A stretch of 23,013 bases of DNA from Anaerolineaceae bacterium UBA6073 (lineage in GTDB: Bacteria > Chloroflexota > Anaerolineae > Anaerolineales > Anaerolineaceae), in the NCBI GenBank assembly GCA_002436085.1, contig DIXT01000018.1, positions 47,192-70,204 of the forward strand, read 5' to 3'. Made by a program: the position numbers and the translations under genes. The notes beneath the pieces are model-generated. The model did no database searches, was not told where the DNA came from, and saw nothing but the letters and a program-made list of their open reading frames with translations. Shown in pieces: positions 5,827 to 12,655 of the stretch. The stretch's first letter is position 1, and the number at the start of each line of letters is the position of its first letter.

Positions 5827-6207
5827 TTAGAGCAGAACGACTTCGGCACCAGCTGCTTCGAGCTTGGCCTTGGCGTCGTTCGCGACTTCCTTGGTGACAG
5901 CTTCGAGCACTTTGGCATCGGCGGTCTCGGCCAGAGTTTTGGCTTCGACGAGGCCCAGGCTGGTGAGCTGGCGGATGACTTTAATGACTTCGATCTTTTT
6001 GGCGCCGGCGTTTTTGATTACAACAGTGAATTCAGTCTTTTCTTCGACTTCTTCTTCAGCAGCGGAAGCAGCGGGACCGGCGGCGGCAGCGGCCACAGGC
6101 GCGGCAGCGGAAACGCCCCATTTTTCTTCCAGCAGTTTGACCAGTTCAGAGGCTTCCAAAACGGAAAGTTTGCTCAGTTCCTCTACAAGTTTATCTAATT
6201 CAGCCAT
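5827..6207 (-). CDS. rplL: 50S ribosomal protein L7/L12
   Basis: This is the stalk protein (126 residues) that recruits translational GTPases. The N-terminal dimerisation helices (1-32) are followed by an Ala-rich hinge with acidic end (33-57) and the globular C-terminal domain (58-126). The C-terminal domain is unusual: the near-invariant GLKEAK reads GLVEAK (V87, the site of E. coli K65, which contacts the factors), although K90 is kept, and the usual proline-containing loop after it is replaced by ETADAKVLEAV. The start has AGGAG nine bases upstream. It is the last gene of the operon, after rplJ, and is followed by the terminator. Confidence 0.95.
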   Translation of the reverse strand: MAELDKLVEELSKLSVLEASELVKLLEEKWGVSAAAPVAAAAAGPAASAAEEEVEEKTEFTVVIKNAGAKKIEVIKVIRQLTSLGLVEAKTLAETADAKVLEAVTKEVANDAKAKLEAAGAEVVLL

Positions 6208-6276
6208 TTCTATATACTCCTATAATTTAGTTAATTCTTCTCATCTGTCTTCCCAGGTGGGTCGACCTTTCAAATC

Positions 6277-6807
6277 TCAGGCAGCAGAAGGCTGCTTTTC
6301 AGAATTTGCTTTGATAACAGCGGCGAGACCGCGGGCGGGCTCAGCGATGGTGCGGACGAGTTTGCTGGCAGGGGCAAGCAATGTGCCCAGCAGCATCGCG
6401 CGCATGACAGGCAGGGTCGGCAGATCTGCCAACGAAGACACCTGTTTTACAGAGAGGGCTGCCTTATCCAGGTAACCGCCGCGCACTGCCAAAACCTCAT
6501 TACCCTTGGTAACTTCAGCGAGCGCTTTAGCGACAGAGGGCGCGTCTTCAAATGCGAAGACGACCACGTTGTTGCCTTCCCAGAACTTTTCGTCATAGGT
6601 ATAGCCGGATTCATCCAGTACGCGCTTGAACAAACGGTTCTTGACGACATGCAATTTACCATCCGCATCGCGCAGTTTCGCGCGGGCAGCGTTCACCTCG
6701 GGCATGCGCATCTTGGAATAGGAGAGCACGAAAACGGCCTTGCTGTCATTCAACCAGGTGCGGTAATCCTCTACAATCTTTTCTTTTTGCTGTTTAGAAA
6801 ACGCCAA
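6277..6807 (-). CDS. rplJ: 50S ribosomal protein L10
   Basis: This 176-residue protein forms the base of the L12 stalk and binds 23S rRNA beside L11. The N-terminal RNA-binding part starts MAFSKQQKEKIVEDYRTWL and contains the family's KNRLFKR motif; the C-terminal helix (RGLAAVIKAN region) binds L12 dimers. The start is a TTG (6805-6807), supported by AGGAGGT nine bases upstream. It is preceded by an L10 leader with an attenuator hairpin, indicating feedback control by L10 or the L10-L12 complex, and followed by rplL. Confidence 0.95.
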   Translation of the reverse strand: MAFSKQQKEKIVEDYRTWLNDSKAVFVLSYSKMRMPEVNAARAKLRDADGKLHVVKNRLFKRVLDESGYTYDEKFWEGNNVVVFAFEDAPSVAKALAEVTKGNEVLAVRGGYLDKAALSVKQVSSLADLPTLPVMRAMLLGTLLAPASKLVRTIAEPARGLAAVIKANSEKQPSAA

Positions 6808-6837
6808 TGTTAATTCACCTCCTTCCGGTGAAAATAA

Positions 6838-6872
6838 AAATCTCTTTCCGTTTTTCCCGCGGAAAGAGATTT
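6838..6872 (-). terminator. Attenuator hairpin in the rplJ leader
   Basis: AAATCTCTTTCCG (6838-6850) pairs with CGGAAAGAGATTT (6860-6872). On the minus strand it is followed by a T-rich run before the rplJ ribosome site, the form of an intrinsic terminator inside the leader. It probably sets the level of rplJ-rplL transcription. Confidence 0.8.
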
Positions 6873-6874
6873 AA

Positions 6875-6960
6875 ATACGCACGCAATAAACGACGTTCAG
6901 TATCCAATCTCCACCTCGGCGGGAAATTAAGCCGTAACGGCACCAGCTTTCTTAAGTGAA
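6875..6960 (-). promoter_or_regulatory. Ribosomal protein L10 leader
   Basis: The minus strand holds GCTGGTGCCGTTACGGCTTA followed by CCCGCCGAGGTGG (core 6911-6948), which resembles the conserved L10 leader: a kink-turn-containing RNA bound by L10. It sits between rplA and the attenuator hairpin, the standard place. Binding of surplus L10-L12 should favour termination. Boundaries are approximate. Confidence 0.75.
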
Positions 6961-6986
6961 GCACAATATTCAATTGTTACCCGGTT

Positions 6987-7015
6987 AGTATACCACAACC
7001 GGGGTAAAGCCACTA
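6987..7015 (-). promoter_or_regulatory. Possible internal promoter for rplJ-rplL
   Basis: TATACT (minus, 6987-6992) follows the rplA stop, within a CCCGGTT/AACCGGG palindrome. The -35 (TAGTGG or TTAGTG at 7010-7016) is weak. An internal promoter here is common in other bacteria. Confidence is low. Confidence 0.35.
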
Positions 7016-7735
7016 AATCTTGCCGCTCTCCATCGCTATGGCCGTGTTGGTGTCAACCTTCACGCCGGGGCCCATGGTTGAAGCGATGGTAACCTTGCGG
7101 ACAAACAAGCCTTTCGCGCCCGAAGGACGCGCCTTGCGAATAGCGCTCATCAAGGCAGTCATGTTCTCTTCCAAAGCTTCGACGCTGAAAGAAACTTTGC
7201 CAAGCGGAACATGAATATTCGCGGTTTTATCCAGGCGGAATTCCACGCGGCCAGCTTTGGCGCTCTTGATAGCGTCGGCAATATCCCCGGGCTGCACGAC
7301 AGTGCCAGCTTTTGGGTTCGGCATCAGGTTGCGCGGACCGAGCACGCGGCCAAGGCGGCCAACTTTGCCCATCATGTCCATCGTACCAACAGCCACATCA
7401 AAATCAGTGTAACCCTGGGCTACACGGTTGATTTCCTCATCGGTTTCCGCAACAAAATCCGCGCCAGCCTGTCGGGCGGCGTTGGCGGCTTCACCCTGGG
7501 CGAAGACCAGAACCCGGATAGTTTTACCGAGGCCGTTGGGCAGCACGACGACGTCGCGAATCTGCTGATCTGCCTGGCGGGGATCCAGACCGGTGCGCAG
7601 GTGAATTTCCACCGTTTCATCGAACTTGGCAAAGCTGCTTTCCTTAACCAGCTGCAGGGCTTCCCGAGGCTCGTAGGTCTTCTCCAGGTCGATGTTTGTT
7701 AATGCGTTTTCAAATTTTTTGCCGTGTTTAGGCAT
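7013..7735 (-). CDS. rplA: 50S ribosomal protein L1
   Basis: This 240-residue protein forms the mobile L1 stalk that helps release E-site tRNA. The sequence has family hallmarks such as HLRTGLDPRQADQQIRDVV, GRLGRVLGPRNLMPNPKAGT (in two parts) and the C-terminal VRKVTIASTMGPGVKVD. Length is typical. ATG start with GGAGGAG upstream. It lies between rplK and rplJ in the conserved operon. Confidence 0.97.
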   Translation of the reverse strand: MPKHGKKFENALTNIDLEKTYEPREALQLVKESSFAKFDETVEIHLRTGLDPRQADQQIRDVVVLPNGLGKTIRVLVFAQGEAANAARQAGADFVAETDEEINRVAQGYTDFDVAVGTMDMMGKVGRLGRVLGPRNLMPNPKAGTVVQPGDIADAIKSAKAGRVEFRLDKTANIHVPLGKVSFSVEALEENMTALMSAIRKARPSGAKGLFVRKVTIASTMGPGVKVDTNTAIAMESGKI

Positions 7736-7791
7736 AATGACTCCTCCGTGGTGCCAGCGGGTTCATAAGAACCCTCCCACGTACACTCTGG

Positions 7792-8220
7792 TTATTTTTC
7801 GACGACAGTGATGCCCATATTGCGGGCGGTACCTTCAAGCTGCTTGATAGCGCCTTCGATATCGTTGGCGTTCATGTCCTTAAATTTGGCTTCGGCGATC
7901 TCACGCAGCTGCGCGCGGGTGACGCTGCCAACCTTCGCGGTGTGCGGGGTGGCGGAACCCTTGGTGATGCCCGCTGCTTTCTTGAGCAGCACGGGGGCTG
8001 GTGAGGACTTCAGCTCAAACTTGAATGAGCCGTCCATAAATACGGTGATTTCCGCAGGCAGAATTTCGCCGGTGCGGTTGCTCGTGCGCGCATTGTATTC
8101 CTTGCAGAACGCCATAATATTGACGCCGTGCGGAGCCAGCGCGGGACCAATAGGCGGAGCGGGGTTAGCCTTTCCTGCCGTGATCTGGAGCCTGATTACT
8201 GCTTTTACCTTTTTTGCCAC
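7792..8220 (-). CDS. rplK: 50S ribosomal protein L11
   Basis: This 142-residue protein binds the GTPase-associated region of 23S rRNA. The N-terminal domain contains ITAGKANPAPPIGPALAPHG with the prolines tied to thiostrepton sensitivity, and the C-terminal RNA-binding domain has KKAAGITKGSATPH and the ending NMGITVV. The start is GTG (8218-8220) with AGGAG upstream. Length matches the family norm. Confidence 0.97.
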   Translation of the reverse strand: MAKKVKAVIRLQITAGKANPAPPIGPALAPHGVNIMAFCKEYNARTSNRTGEILPAEITVFMDGSFKFELKSSPAPVLLKKAAGITKGSATPHTAKVGSVTRAQLREIAEAKFKDMNANDIEGAIKQLEGTARNMGITVVEK

Positions 8221-8290
8221 AACAATTCTCCTCTGTGGTGCTGACGGGCCGGCTTGCGGTCCCTCCCACGAAATTCCGGATTGCTCCGGT

Positions 8291-8959
8291 TTATGCCTTT
8301 TCTACCTGCAGGAAATCTAATTCCACAGGTGTTTCGCGCCCAAAGAAGTTCACCATCACGCGAATCTTCGAGCGTTCCATGTTTACTTCCGCGACAGTTC
8401 CGCGGAAATCGTTGAACGGTCCATCCACGATGCGCACCCGGTCGCCAGCATGATACGTGACCTTATAGGTGGGCGATTCATCTTCCATGCGGCGCAGAAT
8501 CTGCGCGACTTCTTCCGGGCGCAGGGCAGTGGGTTCTTCGCCCATGCCTACAAAGCCGGTTACGCCGGGGGTGTTGCGCACCACGAACCACGATTCTTCT
8601 TCCAGAATCATATTCACCAGGACGTACCCGGGGAAGACATGGCGCTCAACCGTGCGGCGCTTGCCGTCGCGGACTTCGATCTCTTCCTGCGTGGGAATGA
8701 CCACGTCGAAGATCTTGTCCTTCATATTCATGGTTTCAATGCGCTGTTCCAGGTTCTTACGCACCTTGTTTTCATATCCGGAATAGCAATGGATGACGAA
8801 CCACTGGCGCGCGTCGTCCTGGGCGCCGGCCGCAGACTTTTCCGCACCGGAAGCGTCCTCTACGGGATTCACAGAAGCCCCTTCTTCAGGGGTCAGGTTC
8901 TGCTCTTCGGCGGGTAAGCCTTCGAACGGCTTCTTGTCTTCCAATTCTGCGTTATCCAT
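8291..8959 (-). CDS. nusG: Transcription elongation/termination factor NusG
   Basis: This 222-residue protein binds RNA polymerase and links it to ribosomes or Rho. An acidic, low-complexity N-terminal extension (1-51) precedes the NGN domain, which starts at QWFVIHCYSGYENKV and contains HVFPGYVLVNM and VRNTPGVTGFVG. The KOW domain follows near 166-222 (AGDRVRIVDGPFNDFRG). The extension makes it longer than the ~180-residue E. coli protein. ATG has GAGGG eight bases upstream. It is the partner gene of secE in the usual order. Confidence 0.96.
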   Translation of the reverse strand: MDNAELEDKKPFEGLPAEEQNLTPEEGASVNPVEDASGAEKSAAGAQDDARQWFVIHCYSGYENKVRKNLEQRIETMNMKDKIFDVVIPTQEEIEVRDGKRRTVERHVFPGYVLVNMILEEESWFVVRNTPGVTGFVGMGEEPTALRPEEVAQILRRMEDESPTYKVTYHAGDRVRIVDGPFNDFRGTVAEVNMERSKIRVMVNFFGRETPVELDFLQVEKA

Positions 8960-8992
8960 ATCTACAGCCCTCGGGGGCTTTCCTTCAGCGTC

Positions 8993-9208
8993 TTATGCTG
9001 CCACCAGCAATTTGATAAGCTGGCCGAAAACAAAATCCATAAAACCCAGCAAAGCAGCCATGATGACGGTCACAATTAAAACGAGCTTGGTCAGCACCCA
9101 GGCTTCCTGGGGGGTAGGCCAAGTGACCTTACGCAATTCGCCAACCGTCTCACGCCAGAAGCGCTTGATTTTCTGAAAGATGTTTGGTTTCGTTTCAATC
9201 TGTGCCAT
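8993..9208 (-). CDS. secE: Preprotein translocase subunit SecE
   Basis: This 71-residue single-span subunit clamps the SecY channel. The amphipathic segment FWRETVGELRKVTWPTPQEA has the conserved KVTWP motif, followed by one membrane helix (about 41-64). The start is placed at ATG 9206-9208 (MAQIETKP) because AGGAG lies just upstream. A longer frame would run back into the tRNA-Trp gene and is not credible. Confidence 0.95.
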   Translation of the reverse strand: MAQIETKPNIFQKIKRFWRETVGELRKVTWPTPQEAWVLTKLVLIVTVIMAALLGFMDFVFGQLIKLLVAA

Positions 9209-9268
9209 TACAGTTCTCCTGGTTGAAAACTCAACGCCGCAACGTGTACGGCGTTGAATCCTTCTCAA

Positions 9269-9341
9269 CAGGTCAGGTAGGAATTGAACCCACAACCCCC
9301 GCTTTTGGAGAGCGGTGCTCTGCCAATTGAGCTACTGACCT
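9269..9341 (-). tRNA. tRNA-Trp (CCA anticodon)
   Basis: Acceptor arms AGGTCAG and CTGACCT pair perfectly with discriminator G. The anticodon arm is CCGCT-CTCCAAA-AGCGG, giving CCA, and the T-arm contains GGGTTCAATTCC. The 3' CCA is not encoded. It sits between rpmG and secE, a place conserved in many bacteria. Confidence 0.96.
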
Positions 9342-9375
9342 AAGCAACCTCTGTCTGACTTACGGCAGACGCAGG

Positions 9376-9546
9376 TTATTTCACCTCGCGGTGCACGCGG
9401 TGCATGCGGCAGCGGGGGCAGTACTTCTTCAGTTCAAGGCGACCGGGATCATTCCGGCGGTTCTTGACAGAAGTGTAATTGCGTTCTTTGCACTCAGTGC
9501 ATGCCAGATAAATTACTGGTCGGACATCTTTCTTTTTTGACGCCAT
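9376..9546 (-). CDS. rpmG: 50S ribosomal protein L33
   Basis: This 56-residue protein starts MASKKKDVRPVIYLACTECK and ends CRMHRVHREVK. Two CxxC pairs (C16-C19 and C43-C46) form a zinc ribbon, so this is the zinc-binding type of L33. There is no ribosome binding site directly before the ATG. A strong GGAGG lies about 40 bases upstream and serves a nine-codon open frame that ends six bases before the rpmG start, within a hairpin. Translation is therefore probably coupled to that small frame. Confidence 0.95.
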   Translation of the reverse strand: MASKKKDVRPVIYLACTECKERNYTSVKNRRNDPGRLELKKYCPRCRMHRVHREVK

Positions 9547-9552
9547 ATCAAT

Positions 9553-9590
9553 TTAACATGGCTGCTTTTTGAAGGCAACCATGTTTCCTC
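9553..9590 (-). promoter_or_regulatory. Hairpin with a nine-codon leader frame before rpmG
   Basis: On the minus strand GGAGG (9586-9590) is followed four bases later by ATG (9580-9582) and a nine-residue frame MVAFKKQPC ending at TAA (9553-9555). The same bases form an 11-bp stem (AACATGGTTGC with GCAGCCATGTT, one G-U pair) around a nine-base loop. The rpmG ATG follows the TAA by six bases. This suggests translational coupling or control by structure. Confidence 0.5.
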
Positions 9591-9602
9591 CATCAGAATT
9601 TT

Positions 9603-10808
9603 CTACTCAATAATCTTCGTGATCTTGCCAGCGCCGACGGTCAGGCCGCCTTCGCGGATAGCGAAATCGGAACCCTGTTCCAGAGCAACTTTGGTGATCA
9701 GTTTGACCTGCATACCATTCACGTTATCGCCGGGCAGAACCATTTCAACGTCTGCGGGCAGGGTCACGTCGCCGGTCACATCCATGGTACGGATGTAGAA
9801 CTGCGGGCGGTAGCCGGTGAAGAATGCGCTGTGGCGTCCACCTTCTTCGCGCTTCAGGATGTAAGCGGAGCATTCGAAGGTGGTGTGCGGGGTAATGCTG
9901 CCGGGTTTGGCAATAACCATACCGCGTTCCACATCATCACGGTCAATACCGCGCAGAAGCAGACCTGCATTATCGCCAGCCATGCCGGCATCCAGCTGCT
10001 TGTGGAACATTTCCACACCGGTGACGACAGAGCTCATGCTTTTCTCGCGCAGACCAACGATTTCGACAGGGTCGTTCAGCTTGACCTGACCGCGTTCGAT
10101 ACGGCCGGTAACCACGGTGCCGCGGCCTTTGATCGAGAAGACGTCTTCCACGGGCATCATGAAGGGTTTGTCCAGTTCGCGCACCGGATCCTGGAAGTAG
10201 TTGTCCACAGCGTCCAACAGCTCGATGATCGGTTTGTATTCCGGGGCATTCGGGTCGGTGGAGGTGGATTCCAGAGCCAGTTTGGCGGAGCCGCGAATGA
10301 TCGGGACATCGTCGCCAGGGAAATTATTCTTGACCAGCAGTTCACGGACTTCCATCTCGACCAGTTCAAGCAGTTCGGGGTCGTCCATCATGTCAACCTT
10401 GTTCAGGAAGACGATAATGGAGGGAACTTCCACCTGGTGCGCCAGCAAAACGTGTTCGTAAGTCTGGGGCATCGGGCCATCTGGCGCGGAAACAACCAGG
10501 ATCGCGCCATCAACCTGGGCAGCGCCGGTGATCATGTTCTTGATATAGTCGCGGTGACCGGGCATGTCCACATGCGCGTAGTGCCGCTTGGGTGTGGAAT
10601 ACTCGACATGGGCGATGTTGATTGTGATACCGCGGGCTTTTTCTTCCGGGGCGTTGTCAATGGAATCGAACGCGCGAAAATCACCAAAACCGCGCAGAGC
10701 GGAAACTTTGGTAATCGCGGCTGTCAGGGTGGTCTTACCATGGTCAATATGGCCCATGGTGCCCACGTTCATGTGGGGTTTAGACCGATCGAATTTTTGT
10801 TTTGCCAT
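9603..10808 (-). CDS. tuf: Elongation factor Tu
   Basis: This 401-residue GTPase delivers aminoacyl-tRNA to the ribosome. Motifs: G1 GHIDHGKT (19-26), switch I with RGITIN (59-64), G3 DMPGH (81-85) with catalytic H85, G4 NKVD (136-139), G5 SAK (174-176). Domains 2 and 3 follow, ending VGAGKITKIIE. Several positions differ from the usual bacterial sequence: DCPGH is DMPGH, PQTREH is PQTYEH, LLxRQV is LLAHQV, SAL is SAK, and GGRTVG is GGLTVG. The protein is full length without frame damage and is probably the working copy. AAGGAG sits six bases before ATG. It follows the tRNA-Thr/Tyr/Thr group and precedes rpmG. Confidence 0.96.
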   Translation of the reverse strand: MAKQKFDRSKPHMNVGTMGHIDHGKTTLTAAITKVSALRGFGDFRAFDSIDNAPEEKARGITINIAHVEYSTPKRHYAHVDMPGHRDYIKNMITGAAQVDGAILVVSAPDGPMPQTYEHVLLAHQVEVPSIIVFLNKVDMMDDPELLELVEMEVRELLVKNNFPGDDVPIIRGSAKLALESTSTDPNAPEYKPIIELLDAVDNYFQDPVRELDKPFMMPVEDVFSIKGRGTVVTGRIERGQVKLNDPVEIVGLREKSMSSVVTGVEMFHKQLDAGMAGDNAGLLLRGIDRDDVERGMVIAKPGSITPHTTFECSAYILKREEGGRHSAFFTGYRPQFYIRTMDVTGDVTLPADVEMVLPGDNVNGMQVKLITKVALEQGSDFAIREGGLTVGAGKITKIIE

Positions 10809-10854
10809 GCTTATCTCCTTAATAAGTACATTTCGTTTTCAAATCTCGGCGTAA

Positions 10855-10927
10855 AGCCCTCAATGGGATTCGAACCCATGACCTCGTTCTTACCAAGAAC
10901 GCGCTCTACCAACTGAGCTATGAGGGC
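10855..10927 (-). tRNA. tRNA-Thr (GGU anticodon)
   Basis: Acceptor GCCCTCA/TGAGGGC with discriminator T. The anticodon arm CGTTC-TTGGTAA-GAACG gives GGT. The T-arm is GGGTTCGAATCCC and no CCA is encoded. It is the tRNA nearest to tuf in the transcript. Confidence 0.96.
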
Positions 10928-10963
10928 AGCCGTAAATTCAGGTCACATTCCTGTGATCTGAGA

Positions 10964-11046
10964 TGGACGGTGAAGGATTCGAACCTCCGAAGGCCTCTGC
11001 CAACTGATTTACAGTCAGTCCCCGTTGTCCACTTGGGTAACCGTCC
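10964..11046 (-). tRNA. tRNA-Tyr (GUA anticodon)
   Basis: Acceptor GGACGGT/ACCGTCC with discriminator A. The anticodon arm ACTGA-CTGTAAA-TCAGT gives GTA. A long variable arm is present, as expected for bacterial tRNA-Tyr. Confidence 0.96.
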
Positions 11047-11129
11047 TTGTTGCTGCCGGGCGCTGCGCTCTTTACCCGCTGGAGATCGAGGTTGATCAGG
11101 ATCAATCTCAATCGCTAACGGTTAATCTG

Positions 11130-11201
11130 AGCCGACGATGGGAATCGAACCCATAACCTACCGCTTACAAGGCGGTTGCTCTACCATTGAGCTACGCCGG
11201 C
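11130..11201 (-). tRNA. tRNA-Thr (UGU anticodon)
   Basis: Acceptor GCCGGCG/CGTCGGC with one G-U pair and discriminator T. The anticodon arm ACCGC-CTTGTAA-GCGGT gives TGT. The order Thr(UGU)-Tyr-Thr(GGU)-tuf matches the thrU-tyrU-glyT-thrT-tufB cluster of enterobacteria except that no tRNA-Gly is present. Confidence 0.95.
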
Positions 11202-11243
11202 GCCCTTTTATTAAATTATTAAATATCGGCTTTTAGCTGAACA

Positions 11244-11272
11244 AGTATATCAAATGCCTTGTCAAACCGCAA
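11244..11272 (-). promoter_or_regulatory. Promoter 2 of the tRNA-tuf operon
   Basis: On the minus strand TTGCGG (11267-11272) and TATACT (11244-11249) are separated by 17 bases, about 40 bases before the first tRNA. Confidence 0.65.
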
Positions 11273-11309
11273 GACCGATTCAGGGGCCTGCTATTTACAA
11301 CAGGGCGTG

Positions 11310-11338
11310 AGTCTATCAGAGTTAAACCCTTTCGTCAA
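11310..11338 (-). promoter_or_regulatory. Promoter 1 of the tRNA-tuf operon
   Basis: On the minus strand TTGACG (11333-11338) and TAGACT (11310-11315) are separated by 17 bases. It lies upstream of promoter 2. Tandem promoters fit a heavily transcribed tRNA/translation operon. Confidence 0.7.
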
Positions 11339-11436
11339 GCCGATTTAGCCCGGCGAGTCAAGCGTCTCGCCCGTTTTGCGCCTCTTCTACCAGCTTGTTA
11401 AAGGGCATAAATCTGCATCAACAAGCAGACCAGACG

Positions 11437-12504
11437 CTACTGAATTGGTGTTACCCGTACCAGCCCGGACTGTACGTCCTGCACGGTCAGGTCAAAAAGG
11501 CGCTGCTTGCCTTCCGTGATCACATCCGCGTTGATATGCGTCAGTGTGATGCCGGTTTTCACCGCCCCGACCTGCCCGCCCTGCAGTAAACGGGCGGTCA
11601 GAATCACCGCGTCCGCGCTCAGGTCCGAGCCCAACAAGCCCAACCAGAGCGGACTCTCGTTATAGCCCGCTTGCCCGCTGACGCCGACCAACTGCACGCC
11701 GGCAGCTTGCAGATAGTTCACCAGCTCAGGCGAGCTGACTTCAGGTTGGATAAAGATGCCTTTGACGGAATCTGCCAGGAGCAAATCCGCGGCTGCCTGC
11801 CAGTCGCCCGGATTGGCTGGGTCGCTGATCTGAGCGCCTTTGGGATAAAACAAAATGGGACCGAAGCGCGAATTGCACAGCCCGCAAAAGTAGCGTGCGC
11901 CAACGCCGAAAGAACTGGCAGTTTTCGCGCCCTCGTCGGTTCCCGCCTGGCTAATAACGCCCACGCGGTAATCCGGGATCACCATTCCCAACAGGTAGCC
12001 GGCCAAAAAAGCACGCTCTTCCAGCGAAGCAGAAGATGTGTTCAACGCATGCAGGTTCGCGCCAGTGGGCACGTCCGGAACTCCAACCGCCAGGAACTGC
12101 ACGGCGGGCGCGGCCGCAGCCAGCGCGCTGATCTCAGCCGCCGGGGCAAGCGCCACCACCAGGCGAACCGTGCTTCCCAGTTCCACCGCGCTGAGCTGTT
12201 CGCGCTGCTCCAGGGTCAAGCCGTTCGCGTTCGCGTACGCAGCCAAATCGGCGGGGAGTGTCTGCGCCTGCGAGAGGTCGGCGTTTGCTGGCGCCCACAG
12301 CACGATGTCCGCGGTGATCAGCGGCAGAGGCTCGGGCGTGGGTTCCGGCGTGGCGGTATCCGCGATAATCAGCGTGGGGGCGGGGATTGCTGTCTCCGTC
12401 GCTATCACTGCAGTTTCGGTCGCCGTTGTGCGCGCGCAGCCAGCCAGCAGCCCCGCGGCAAGCAGCAGGAGCCAGAAGGTTTTCATAGTTTTTCGGGTAT
12501 CCAT
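11437..12504 (-). CDS. BMP-family substrate-binding lipoprotein
   Basis: This is an exported lipoprotein of up to 355 residues, of the basic membrane protein (BMP/Med) type that usually binds nucleosides or similar ligands for ABC importers. A signal peptide MKTFWLLLLAAGLLAGC ends in a LAGC lipobox, followed by a Thr/Pro/Glu-rich linker and a two-lobed periplasmic-binding fold. Family-like stretches are VQFLAVGVPDV, LEERAFLAGYLLGMV and YRVGVISQAG. A CGLC motif lies mid-protein. Two starts are possible: 12504 (MDTRKTMKTF) and 12486 (MKTFWLL). The second gives a cleaner signal peptide, but neither has a clear ribosome site. No permease or ATPase gene is nearby, so the transporter is elsewhere or the protein acts as a sensor. 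Confidence 0.75.
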   Translation of the reverse strand: MDTRKTMKTFWLLLLAAGLLAGCARTTATETAVIATETAIPAPTLIIADTATPEPTPEPLPLITADIVLWAPANADLSQAQTLPADLAAYANANGLTLEQREQLSAVELGSTVRLVVALAPAAEISALAAAAPAVQFLAVGVPDVPTGANLHALNTSSASLEERAFLAGYLLGMVIPDYRVGVISQAGTDEGAKTASSFGVGARYFCGLCNSRFGPILFYPKGAQISDPANPGDWQAAADLLLADSVKGIFIQPEVSSPELVNYLQAAGVQLVGVSGQAGYNESPLWLGLLGSDLSADAVILTARLLQGGQVGAVKTGITLTHINADVITEGKQRLFDLTVQDVQSGLVRVTPIQ

Positions 12505-12511
12505 GCCGACA

Positions 12512-12539
12512 ATTCTACCGCATGCCGGGCGTTTGTCAC
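12512..12539 (-). promoter_or_regulatory. Possible promoter of the BMP lipoprotein gene
   Basis: On the minus strand GTGACA (12534-12539) and TAGAAT (12512-12517) lie 16 bases apart. The expected start point is almost at the first ATG (12504), so the mRNA would be leaderless or nearly so, which agrees with the missing ribosome site. Confidence 0.5.
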
Positions 12540-12588
12540 ATCCAAGTGTTTACGAAAACGAGATCAAGGAACGCAACCCCAATGGCGG

Positions 12589-12594
12589 TATAAT
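12589..12594 (+). promoter_or_regulatory. Possible -10 element for the SH3-domain membrane protein gene
   Basis: A perfect TATAAT lies about 60 bases before the gene start. The region 17-18 bases upstream (CAAGGAA) is a poor -35. Confidence 0.4.
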
Positions 12595-12655
12595 CTTTCT
12601 GACGCATTGTCAGCGGCGCGAGCTCAGTCACTACTAGCGAGGAGACCGGATTCCC

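Noticed and set aside
9831..10916. Long open frame on the plus strand opposite tuf
   Set aside because: It is the reverse-complement shadow of EF-Tu and runs into tRNA-Thr; no ribosome site or recognisable domains.
11244..11266. TTGACA (minus strand, 11259-11264) as -35 of promoter 2
   Set aside because: It lies only 10 bases from TATACT, too close; TTGCGG at 17 bases was chosen instead.
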